A stretch of DNA of 5,610 nt. It comes from Enterobacteriaceae bacterium UBA2655. GTDB lineage: Bacteria; Pseudomonadota; Gammaproteobacteria; Enterobacterales; Enterobacteriaceae. Below are positions 1-5,505 of the stretch, in pieces. The notes below the pieces were generated by a model that was given only the letters and a program-made list of their open reading frames with translations, was not told the origin of the DNA and ran no database searches. The stretch spans positions 3,120 through 8,729 of the forward strand of contig DENB01000080.1 in assembly GCA_002359495.1 (NCBI GenBank), read 5' to 3'. A program made the position numbers and the translations under genes. The number at the start of each line of letters is the position of its first letter. Position 1 is the first letter of the stretch.

Positions 1-17
1 TCTCGTTTCCCGCTCCA
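1..17 (+). tRNA. tRNA-Gly (GCC type), 3' end only
   Basis: The first 17 bases match, from memory, the last 17 bases of the E. coli glyV/glyX/glyY tRNA-Gly genes: the 3' half of the T arm, the acceptor strand TTCCCGC, the discriminator base T and the encoded CCA at 15-17. The rest of the gene, including the anticodon, lies to the left of the window, so the anticodon is inferred from the family. In E. coli three such genes stand in tandem immediately before the datA locus and queG; the same neighbour order here supports the call. It is probably the last tRNA of the array, since no further intact tRNA follows. Confidence 0.87.
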
Positions 18-39
18 GATTTTTTCTTCTCTTTTCCTT
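18..39 (+). terminator. T-rich tail after the tRNA, possible transcription end
   Basis: Directly after the CCA end the plus strand becomes pyrimidine-rich, with six T at 20-25 and TTTT at 32-35. No dedicated GC hairpin precedes it apart from the folded tRNA itself. It could be the release or processing site of the tRNA operon transcript, but a standard intrinsic terminator is not visible, so this is a tentative call. Confidence 0.3.
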
Positions 40-320
40 CGATCAAGACATGACTTAACGCGCTCTTTAGTTAACGCGTCGTTGCTGCTCGCTTGCTTAT
101 GCGATCCCGACGTCTTTAGCGTTATCTGGCGCCGCATGGTCTGATAATTCCGAAAAAAGCCGATCGCCTTTTTCAGCGATCAGGGGAAAAAAGCGTTTTA
201 CAACAAGGGTTGTTCATAAATTAAGCGGTCGAGCCGTTAGACGAAGCGAAAGGCTTGCCAGCCAAGGTTAAGATCGCCATAATAGCGAACTTTTCCCGTT
301 AGTGCTTGTTAAAATCCTTT
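40..320. other. Non-coding stretch with no supported gene
   Basis: No convincing open reading frame with a ribosome binding site is seen on either strand. The stretch holds a short direct repeat TTAACGCG (55-62 and 71-78), five of the six GATC sites of the whole gap (41, 103, 162, 178, 272), and a block at 225-300 with faint, ordered similarity to tRNA-Gly that is described in the findings. GATC density is above chance but far below that of an oriC. In E. coli the datA segment is often drawn as about 1 kb, so part of this stretch may belong to that locus. Confidence 0.5.
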
Positions 321-322
321 AA

Positions 323-335
323 AATCAATAAGTTA
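323..335 (+). promoter_or_regulatory. IHF site 1
   Basis: AATCAATAAGTTA fits WATCARNNNNTTR at every fixed position. It is preceded by AT-rich DNA (307-322), the side where IHF prefers A/T tracts. It lies 3 bp from a second site in opposite orientation. Confidence 0.6.
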
Positions 336-338
336 TAT

Positions 339-351
339 TAAGTTGTTGATT
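339..351 (-). promoter_or_regulatory. IHF site 2, inverted to site 1
   Basis: The minus strand reads AATCAACAACTTA, another exact fit to WATCARNNNNTTR. With site 1 it forms an imperfect palindrome over about 321-354. Because the two sites nearly abut, IHF probably occupies only one at a time; which one is unknown. Confidence 0.6.
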
Positions 352-379
352 TTTGGCGCCTCCCCTGGCGCTGATACTG

Positions 380-388
380 TTATCCACA
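380..388 (+). promoter_or_regulatory. DnaA box (TTATCCACA)
   Basis: This is the strongest 9-mer class for DnaA, identical to the high-affinity R1/R4 type boxes of E. coli oriC. The shared context with the next strong box is GTTATCCACAG, 11 bases. It starts 28 bp after the end of IHF site 2. Confidence 0.85.
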
Positions 389-391
389 GAG

Positions 392-400
392 TTATGCCAG
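392..400 (+). promoter_or_regulatory. Possible decayed DnaA box
   Basis: TTATGCCAG would become TTATGCACAG, a full consensus box, if one A were inserted after the sixth base. It starts 12 bp after the start of the preceding strong box and is part of a 10-base direct repeat, ACAGAGTTAT (386-395 and 442-451), whose second copy runs into the intact box at 448. As it stands it is probably weak or inactive. Confidence 0.25.
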
Positions 401-447
401 AGTCCCGGCGCAGTTTTCCCATGCCTGCTAAACGCTTTTAAACAGAG

Positions 448-456
448 TTATCCACA
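448..456 (+). promoter_or_regulatory. DnaA box (TTATCCACA)
   Basis: This second exact TTATCCACA has the same orientation as the box at 380-388 and lies 68 bp from it, roughly six and a half helical turns. A GATC Dam site begins 3 bp later (459-462). It faces IHF site 3. Confidence 0.85.
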
Positions 457-512
457 GCGATCTTATTCAGCCGCCTCGCTTGCTACCGTCGTAAATAGTT
501 ACATTATTGGCG

Positions 513-525
513 TAACTTCTTGATT
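513..525 (-). promoter_or_regulatory. IHF site 3
   Basis: The minus strand reads AATCAAGAAGTTA, an exact fit to WATCARNNNNTTR, with AT-rich DNA on the expected flank (526-560). It sits between the strong DnaA box at 448-456 and the box pair at 609-629. This resembles the E. coli datA layout in which an IHF site is flanked by essential DnaA boxes. Confidence 0.65.
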
Positions 526-608
526 AATAACGGTGTGAAGATATTTCAATTTGCTATTTAAGCGACTTGTGAAATTTATGGCAGTTGAATGACAACGACT
601 TTTTAATT

Positions 609-617
609 TTATTCACA
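609..617 (+). promoter_or_regulatory. DnaA box (TTATTCACA)
   Basis: This is a full match to TTATNCACA. It is followed after 3 bp by an inverted box, so the two CACA ends point at each other. An AT-rich run (598-612) lies immediately upstream. Confidence 0.75.
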
Positions 618-620
618 GCG

Positions 621-629
621 TGTGGAAAA
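621..629 (-). promoter_or_regulatory. DnaA box (TTTTCCACA)
   Basis: The minus strand reads TTTTCCACA, which fits the relaxed consensus TTWTNCACA. It ends 26 bp from the queG stop codon, so it lies in the 3' untranslated part of the queG transcript. Confidence 0.65.
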
Positions 630-655
630 GCATTTTAGCCGGATTGGGATATTTC

Positions 656-1795
656 TTAAGCATCCCTCGGCAGCCCTTTTTCGACGGCGCGCACCAATCT
701 TTTCTTTTGCGCCGGGCCGACTTCAATCGCCAGACTTTCCCGCTTCGCCTGCTGCTGCGAAATGGCCCACTGGATATGTTCGTCAAGCAGTTCGCTCTCT
801 CCCAGCCGCTGTTGCAGCACCGGAATAATTTCCGCCGACCAGGGCGCATTGCCGAGTGCCACCGCCACGTTACGCAACCAGCGCAGATGACCAATGCGGC
901 GGATAGCCGAGCCTTCCGTCACGCGTAAAAAGGTCTGCTCGTCCCACTGAAACAACGCCATTAGGTCGGGCGCGCGCAGCGCGGCGCGCGGCGAAAAATC
1001 CGCTTCGTCAGTGAGCTGCCCGTAACGATTCCACGGACAGATAAGCTGGCAGTCGTCGCAACCGTAGATACGATTACCGATAAGCGGGCGCAGCGCTTCC
1101 GGGATAGCGCCCTCCAGCTCGATGGTCAGATAGGAGATGCAGCGACGCGCATCTACCACGTAAGGCTCGACAATCGCGCCGGTGGGGCAAATGGTCATGC
1201 AGGCGACGCAGCGACCGCACTGCTCCTCCTGCGGGCTATCCGTCGGCAAGGGCAGATCGATTAACAGCTCGCCGAGGAAAAACCAGGAGCCTGCCTCGCG
1301 GTTCAGGATCAAAGAGTGTTTGCCGGTCCAGCCAAGGCCCGCCTTGACCGCCAGCGGTCTTTCCAGCAGCGGCGCGGAGTCGACGAAGGGGCGGAAATTC
1401 AGTTCGCCGCAGTACTCTTTTATCATTTCTCCGAGCTTTTTCAGACGATTGCGCAATACTTTGTGGTAATCGCGACCCAACGCGTAACGGCTGACGTAAC
1501 CCAGGCTGGGGTTTTTCAGCGTAGAGGCGAAGGCCGCTTTGGCAGGGAGATAATTCATGCGTACGCTAATGACGCGCAGCGTACCGGGCAGCAGTTCATG
1601 CGGGCGTGCGCGCATCATGCCGTGTCGCGCCATCCACTCCATCTCGCCGTGATACTGTTTCTCCAGCCACGCCTGCAGGCGAGGTTCCTCCGCGCTGAGA
1701 TCGGTATCGCAAATGCCGACCTGCTGAAAGCCGAGTTCCAGGCCCCACTGTTTAATGCGTTGGGCGAGCTGATGAAGATCGAGAGGATATGACAT
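656..1795 (-). CDS. queG: Epoxyqueuosine reductase QueG
   Basis: QueG carries out the last step of queuosine synthesis. It is a cytoplasmic cobalamin-dependent iron-sulfur enzyme that reduces epoxyqueuosine at the wobble base of tRNAs with GUN anticodons (Tyr, His, Asn, Asp). The 379 residues equal the E. coli length. Eight cysteines make two 4Fe-4S clusters: C193, C196, C199, C203 (CxxCxxCxxxCP) and C219, C246, C249, C253 (GCDDCQLICP). The FVDSAPLLER stretch (137-146) contains D139, in the position of the family's proposed proton donor. Residues from about 290 to 345 look like the C-terminal HEAT-type helices. The start is ATG at 1795-1793 giving MSYPLDLHQL; no strong Shine-Dalgarno precedes it. 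The gene diverges from nnr with a 2-base overlap of start codons, so its promoter must lie within the nnr coding sequence. It is intact, and downstream it faces the DnaA-box locus and the tRNA operon. Confidence 0.96.
   Translation of the reverse strand: MSYPLDLHQLAQRIKQWGLELGFQQVGICDTDLSAEEPRLQAWLEKQYHGEMEWMARHGMMRARPHELLPGTLRVISVRMNYLPAKAAFASTLKNPSLGYVSRYALGRDYHKVLRNRLKKLGEMIKEYCGELNFRPFVDSAPLLERPLAVKAGLGWTGKHSLILNREAGSWFFLGELLIDLPLPTDSPQEEQCGRCVACMTICPTGAIVEPYVVDARRCISYLTIELEGAIPEALRPLIGNRIYGCDDCQLICPWNRYGQLTDEADFSPRAALRAPDLMALFQWDEQTFLRVTEGSAIRRIGHLRWLRNVAVALGNAPWSAEIIPVLQQRLGESELLDEHIQWAISQQQAKRESLAIEVGPAQKKRLVRAVEKGLPRDA
1784..1787 (+). promoter_or_regulatory. Ribosome binding site of nnr
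   Basis: AGGA within GAGAGGAT stands 6 bases before the ATG at 1794 and supports this start over later ones. The same bases encode residues 3-4 (Tyr-Pro) of QueG on the other strand, so the signal is doubly constrained. Confidence 0.7.
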
Positions 1796-3308
1796 GAAAA
1801 ACCAACATTCAGAAGCAAACGGGCACAGCTTACCATATTCTGTCTGGCCTGCGCAGGCGCTGCGCCAGCTGGAAAGCGACGGCGCGGACAGCTGCGGCGT
1901 CGCGCTCTATGAATTGATGCAGCGCGCCGGGCAGGCGGCATATGAAAAAATTCGCGCGCTGTGGCCCGAGGCGCAGCAGTGGCTGATCCTGTGCGGGCAC
2001 GGCAATAACGGCGGCGACGGCTATGTGGTGGCGCGTCTGGCGCAGGCCGCAGGGTTTCAGGTGACGCTGCTGGCGGTCGAAGGCAGCGGCGATCTGCCGG
2101 ATGAGGCGGAGAGCGCGCGCAACGGCTGGCTGGAGGCGGGCGGCGAAATCCACAAGGCGGACGCGCCCTGGCCGGAAAAGGTCGAAGTAATCGTCGACGC
2201 GCTGCTCGGCACTGGCGTTAATCGCGCGCCGTCCGCGCCTTACGCCGCGCTGATCCAGAAGGCGAATGCGCACCATGCGCCGGTGTTCGCGATCGATATG
2301 CCGTCGGGGTTAGTGGCAGCTAACGGCACCGCGCCGGGCGAGGTGATTGAAGCGGCCCATACGCTGAGTGTAATCGCTCTTAAGCCCGGCCAGATCACCG
2401 GCAAGGCGCGCGACTATATCGGCACCCTGCATTATCACGCGTTGGGGCTGGAAAACTGGCTGGCCGGGCAGTCGGCGCCGATGGCGCGCTTTGACGCCAC
2501 CCATCTCCCGCGCTGGCTGAAACCGCGCAAGCCGACTTCCCACAAGGGCAATCATGGCCGGCTGCTGGTGGTCGGCGGCGACGAAGGCACAGCGGGCGCG
2601 ATTCGTATGACGTCCGAAGCGGCATTACGTACCGGTTCTGGATTAGTGCGAGTGCTTACTCACAAAGACAATATCGGGCCGATTCTCACGGCGCGCCCGG
2701 AGCTGATGGCGGGCGAACTGACCGACGAAAGCCTGGCCGACGGGCTGGAGTGGGCGGATATCATTGCTATCGGCCCGGGCCTCGGCCAGCGCGACTGGGG
2801 CAAAAAGGCGCTTTCAGCGGTGGAAAGCAGCGAAAAGCCGATGCTTTGGGACGCTGATGCGCTTAACCTACTGGCAATCAGCGCGCAGAAACGTCAAAAT
2901 CGCATCATTACGCCGCATCCCGGCGAAGCGGCCCGGCTGCTCGGCATCAAGACCAGCGAAGTGGAAAGTGATCGCTTACATGCAGCGCATGCCCTGGCGA
3001 AACGCTATGGCGGCGTCGTGGTATTAAAAGGCGCCGGCACCATTATCGTCAGCGAGGCGGGAGAGATGGCGTTTGCCGACGTCGGAAACGCAGGCATGGC
3101 GTCCGGCGGCATGGGCGATACGCTGAGCGGCATTATCGCTTCGCTGATGGGTCAGCAGCTGTCGCTATTCGACGCTGCCTGCGCAGGTTGCGTGGCGCAC
3201 GGCGCGGCAGCAGACGCCGTGGCCCTGCGGCGCGGCACGCGCGGCATGCTGGCGACAGATTTACTCGAACATTTGTGGCAGTTCGTCAATCCAGAGATGA
3301 TCCAATAA
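1794..3308 (+). CDS. nnr: Bifunctional NAD(P)H-hydrate epimerase / ADP-dependent dehydratase
   Basis: Nnr (YjeF) repairs damaged nicotinamide cofactors. The N-terminal half interconverts R- and S-NAD(P)H hydrates, and the C-terminal half dehydrates the S form using ADP. The epimerase half (about 15-235) shows CGHGNNGGDGYVVAR (67-81), VDALLGTG (134-141) and IDMPSG (167-172). The dehydratase half (about 245-500) shows KGNHGRLLVVGG (251-262), GPGLG (327-331), WDADALNL (352-359), TPHPGE (373-378), LKGAGT (411-416) and GNAGMASGGMGD (431-442), with D442 the likely catalytic acid. The protein has 504 residues, slightly shorter than the E. coli protein (about 515), which has tails at both ends. It is first in a tight forward cluster: tsaE begins 6 bases after the stop. 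It ends with tandem in-frame stops TAATAA. No frameshift or missing motif was seen. Confidence 0.96.
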   Translation: MKNQHSEANGHSLPYSVWPAQALRQLESDGADSCGVALYELMQRAGQAAYEKIRALWPEAQQWLILCGHGNNGGDGYVVARLAQAAGFQVTLLAVEGSGDLPDEAESARNGWLEAGGEIHKADAPWPEKVEVIVDALLGTGVNRAPSAPYAALIQKANAHHAPVFAIDMPSGLVAANGTAPGEVIEAAHTLSVIALKPGQITGKARDYIGTLHYHALGLENWLAGQSAPMARFDATHLPRWLKPRKPTSHKGNHGRLLVVGGDEGTAGAIRMTSEAALRTGSGLVRVLTHKDNIGPILTARPELMAGELTDESLADGLEWADIIAIGPGLGQRDWGKKALSAVESSEKPMLWDADALNLLAISAQKRQNRIITPHPGEAARLLGIKTSEVESDRLHAAHALAKRYGGVVVLKGAGTIIVSEAGEMAFADVGNAGMASGGMGDTLSGIIASLMGQQLSLFDAACAGCVAHGAAADAVALRRGTRGMLATDLLEHLWQFVNPEMIQ

Positions 3309-3314
3309 TAAAGC

Positions 3315-3791
3315 ATGAAGACTTGTGTTATCCCTTTGCCTGATGAGGCGGCGACCCTTGAACTGGGCGCACACCTGGCCCGCGCCTGCAACGGCGCGGC
3401 CGTTATCTATTTATATGGCGATTTAGGGGCTGGAAAGACCACTTTTAGCCGTGGATTTTTACAGGCGCTGGGCCATCAGGGGAATGTGAAAAGCCCGACC
3501 TATACGCTGGTCGAGCCTTATACCCTCGGCGATCGCGCGCTTTATCATTTTGACCTTTATCGTCTTGCCGATCCGGAAGAGCTGGAGTTCATGGGCATCC
3601 GCGACTATTTTGGCGGCGACGCTATCTGTCTGGTGGAGTGGCCGCAGCAGGGCGCGGGCATACTGCCGCAGCCCGATCTGTCGCTGACGCTGAGCTATGC
3701 GGGCGCGGCGCGCCAGGCGGAACTGGCCGCGCAGTCGGCGACCGGGGAAGCGATGTTACGGCAGTTCAGTGAAAGCAGGGATCGCACATGA
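3315..3791 (+). CDS. tsaE: tRNA t6A37 threonylcarbamoyl modification ATPase TsaE
   Basis: TsaE (YjeE) is the ATPase that works with TsaB and TsaD, after TsaC makes threonylcarbamoyl-AMP, to install t6A at position 37 of tRNAs reading ANN codons. It acts in the cytoplasm. The 158 residues compare with about 153 in E. coli. Visible motifs are the Walker A loop GDLGAGKTT (35-43, K41), SPTYTLVE (60-67), HFDLYRL (78-84, D80) and CLVEWP (105-110, E108). The central part is nearly identical to E. coli while the last 30 residues are variable. The start at 3315 gives [11 protein letters not shown], matching the family N-terminus. It has only a weak Shine-Dalgarno, so translation probably depends on ribosomes ending nnr 6 bases upstream. 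Its stop overlaps the amiB start in ATGA. Confidence 0.96.
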   Translation: MKTCVIPLPDEAATLELGAHLARACNGAAVIYLYGDLGAGKTTFSRGFLQALGHQGNVKSPTYTLVEPYTLGDRALYHFDLYRLADPEELEFMGIRDYFGGDAICLVEWPQQGAGILPQPDLSLTLSYAGAARQAELAAQSATGEAMLRQFSESRDRT

Positions 3792-5446
3792 TGTCACGGA
3801 TTAAGATCGGGTTGCTGGCGCTGCTGTGTCTGATTGCAGGTTCCGCGTCGGCAGCCAGCCTGTCGGATATTCAGGTCTCCAACGGCGATAGCCGGGCGAC
3901 GGTGACGCTGAGCTTCGGCGGTCAGCCCATTTATGGCTTTTTTCCGCTGCACAATCCTGAACGCGTGGTGTTGGATATTCGCCAGAGCGGCGTGATTAAG
4001 GGCCTGCCGCTAACCTTCAGCGGCGAAAATATCGTGAAGCGCATCCGCACCAGCACGCCAAAAGACGCACAGAGCATCCGGCTGGTGTTTGAGCTGACGC
4101 AGAGCGGAAAAACGCGCGCGGTAACGCAGCGCAACGGCAACAGCTATAACGTGGTTTTCACTATTCAGGGCAATGAAACGGCCAGCCGCGCCGCCGCCAG
4201 CGTCAGCAGCACTCCGCGTCCGGCGCGTAGCGCGACGCCGGCGCGCAATCCGTTCGATGAAAATCGCGTCACGTCCGTCACCAGCAGCAACAGTACGGTA
4301 CGTCCCGGCGGCAATGTGGTAAGCCGCAACGAAACCGTAATTGTGGCGATCGACGCCGGGCACGGCGGTCAGGATCCGGGCGCGATCGGTCAGCGCGGCC
4401 TGAAAGAGAAGAATGTCACCATCGCCATCGCGCGCAAGCTGAAGGCGATGCTGAATGACGATCCTATGTTTAAAGGGGTGCTGACGCGCGACGGTGACTA
4501 TTTTATCTCCGTAATGGGCCGTTCCGACGTAGCGCGCAAAGAGAACGCCAACCTGCTGGTCTCCATTCACGCCGACTCGGCGCCGAACCATACCGCCAGC
4601 GGCGCATCGGTTTGGGTGTTGTCGAACCGGCGCGCCAATAACGAAATGGCGAACTGGCTGGAGCAGCGCGAGAAACAGTCGGAGCTGCTCGGCGGCGCGG
4701 GCGATCTGCTGGCGAACAGCCAGGCCGATCCCTATCTCAGCCAGGCGGTGCTCGACTTGCAGTTCGGCCATTCCCAGCGTGTAGGATATGATGTGGCGGT
4801 GAAGGTGATACAGCAGCTGCGCGGCGTTTCGCCGCTGCATAAGCGTCTGCCGGAGCATGCCAGCCTCGGCGTGCTGCGTTCGCCCGATATCCCCTCGCTG
4901 TTAGTGGAAACCGGTTTTATCAGTAATTCCTCGGAGGAGCGGCTGCTCGGCAGTAGCGCATATCAGGAGAAAATTGCCCAGTCTATTTATAAAGGACTGC
5001 GCAGTTACTTCCTGGCGCATCCGCTACAATCGCTCCCAAAGCAGGAGAATCGACCGCTCGAATCAGCAGCGGCGGTTAGCGTGACCTCGCATCCGGCGAC
5101 AGGCTCGGTGCAATATACCGGCGCGACCCAGCGTCATGTGGTGCAGCGGGGAGAAACGCTCTCCGGGATCGCGGCGAAATATGGCGTCAGCATGACGACG
5201 CTCAGCGAACTGAATCATCTAAAGAAAAACGGCGTTTGGGTCGGGCAGCGTCTGAAAGTGCCGGCGCAGAGCGGCGGCGCGGCGACCGTCGCGCGTAGAC
5301 CGGCGCGCCATAAGGTGACGCGCGGCGATTCGCTTACCGCCATCGCGGCGCACTATGGCGTGACGCCGCAGGCTATCATGCAGGCCAATAATATGAAATC
5401 GACCAATGTTATGCTGGGCCAAACCCTGAAAATTCCCACGTCCTGA
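3788..5446 (+). CDS. amiB: N-acetylmuramoyl-L-alanine amidase AmiB with two LysM domains
   Basis: AmiB is a periplasmic zinc amidase that cuts the peptide stem from MurNAc in septal peptidoglycan during cell separation; in E. coli it is switched on by EnvC. A signal peptide (1-22, cleavage after A20-S21-A22) precedes an AMIN domain (about 25-128), a Ser/Arg/Thr-rich linker (130-182), the Amidase_3 core (about 184-410), a second linker and two LysM repeats (450-492 and 508-550). Zinc ligands are H192 (DAGHGG), E207 (LKEKN) and H261 (SIHAD), with catalytic E374 (VETGF). The helical insert 282-308 ([18 protein letters not shown]) is the autoinhibitory region of the AmiA/B/C type. The length of 552 exceeds E. 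coli AmiB (445), which lacks LysM. The start is the first of two ATGs (3788, 3791), 6 bases after AGGGA (3777-3781), and overlaps the tsaE stop by 4 bases. Residue C14 is not in a proper lipobox, so a lipoprotein is unlikely. Confidence 0.96.
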
Positions 5447-5450
5447 CTGC

Positions 5451-5484
5451 TGTTCCGGCGCGGGGCCAGACCTGCGCCGGAATA
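5451..5484 (+). other. Strong hairpin between amiB and mutL
   Basis: The arms 5453-5461 (TTCCGGCGC) and 5474-5482 (GCGCCGGAA) are perfectly complementary. With flanking pairs and two G-U pairs the stem reaches 14 bp (5451-5464 with 5471-5484) around a 6-base loop, GCCAGA. No T run follows, so it does not look like an intrinsic terminator. It starts 5 bases after the amiB stop and ends 9 bases before the mutL Shine-Dalgarno. Plausible roles are protecting the 3' end of amiB mRNA or uncoupling amiB from mutL expression. Confidence 0.6.
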
Positions 5485-5505
5485 AGCCTGCATAAGGATC
5501 ATCTC

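Larger units (their letters stand above)
321..629. promoter_or_regulatory. datA: datA-like DnaA/IHF binding locus
   Basis: This part of the gap between tRNA-Gly and queG holds four 9-mers fitting the DnaA box TTWTNCACA (380-388, 448-456, 609-617 on plus; 621-629 on minus) and three exact matches to the IHF consensus WATCARNNNNTTR (323-335 plus; 339-351 and 513-525 minus). By simple base counting, about 0.04 matches of each kind would be expected in 650 bp of random sequence on both strands, somewhat more for IHF in AT-rich DNA. In E. coli, datA lies at the same place between the glycine tRNA genes and queG. It binds DnaA with IHF and promotes hydrolysis of DnaA-bound ATP, limiting replication initiation to once per cycle. 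Here IHF site 513-525 lies between box 448-456 and the box pair at 609-629, so an IHF bend could bring them together. Identity as datA rests on position plus motif content; function in this organism is inferred. Confidence 0.8.

Noticed and set aside
152..174. Terminator-like A-run/T-run inverted repeat GAAAAAAG...CTTTTTC
   Set aside because: The stem has essentially one G-C pair with an A bulge, the T run is part of the stem itself, and no further T tract follows.
355..371. Small hairpin GCGCC/GGCGC between the IHF pair and the first DnaA box
   Set aside because: Only 5 bp with a 6-base loop and no T tract; common by chance in GC-rich DNA.
534..576. Further DnaA-box-like words (534-542 and 568-576 on minus)
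   Set aside because: They keep CACA but miss two or three of the other fixed positions, so they are weak sites at best.
1..655. A replication origin (oriC)
   Set aside because: Four DnaA boxes and AT-rich DNA are present, but GATC sites number only six and there is no visible 13-mer unwinding array. Enterobacterial oriC lies beside gidA/mnmG and mioC, not beside queG.
620..928. Forward open frame of about 100 codons at the queG 3' end
   Set aside because: It is mostly antisense to the conserved C-terminal part of queG, shows no family motif and has no clear ribosome binding site.
1751..1756. Possible -10 box TTTAAT for nnr inside queG
   Set aside because: No reasonable -35 element at 16-18 bp spacing and no extended -10, so a promoter cannot be supported from sequence alone.
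3827..3832. Lipobox-like cysteine (C14) in the AmiB signal peptide
   Set aside because: The residues before it (A-L-L-C) do not fit the lipobox, and a good A-S-A signal peptidase I site follows at 20-22.
4010..4858. A 282-codon open frame on the minus strand inside amiB
   Set aside because: It lies antisense to the conserved AMIN and amidase domains, has no recognisable motif, and is Arg/Ala/His-rich as expected of a shadow frame in GC-rich DNA.
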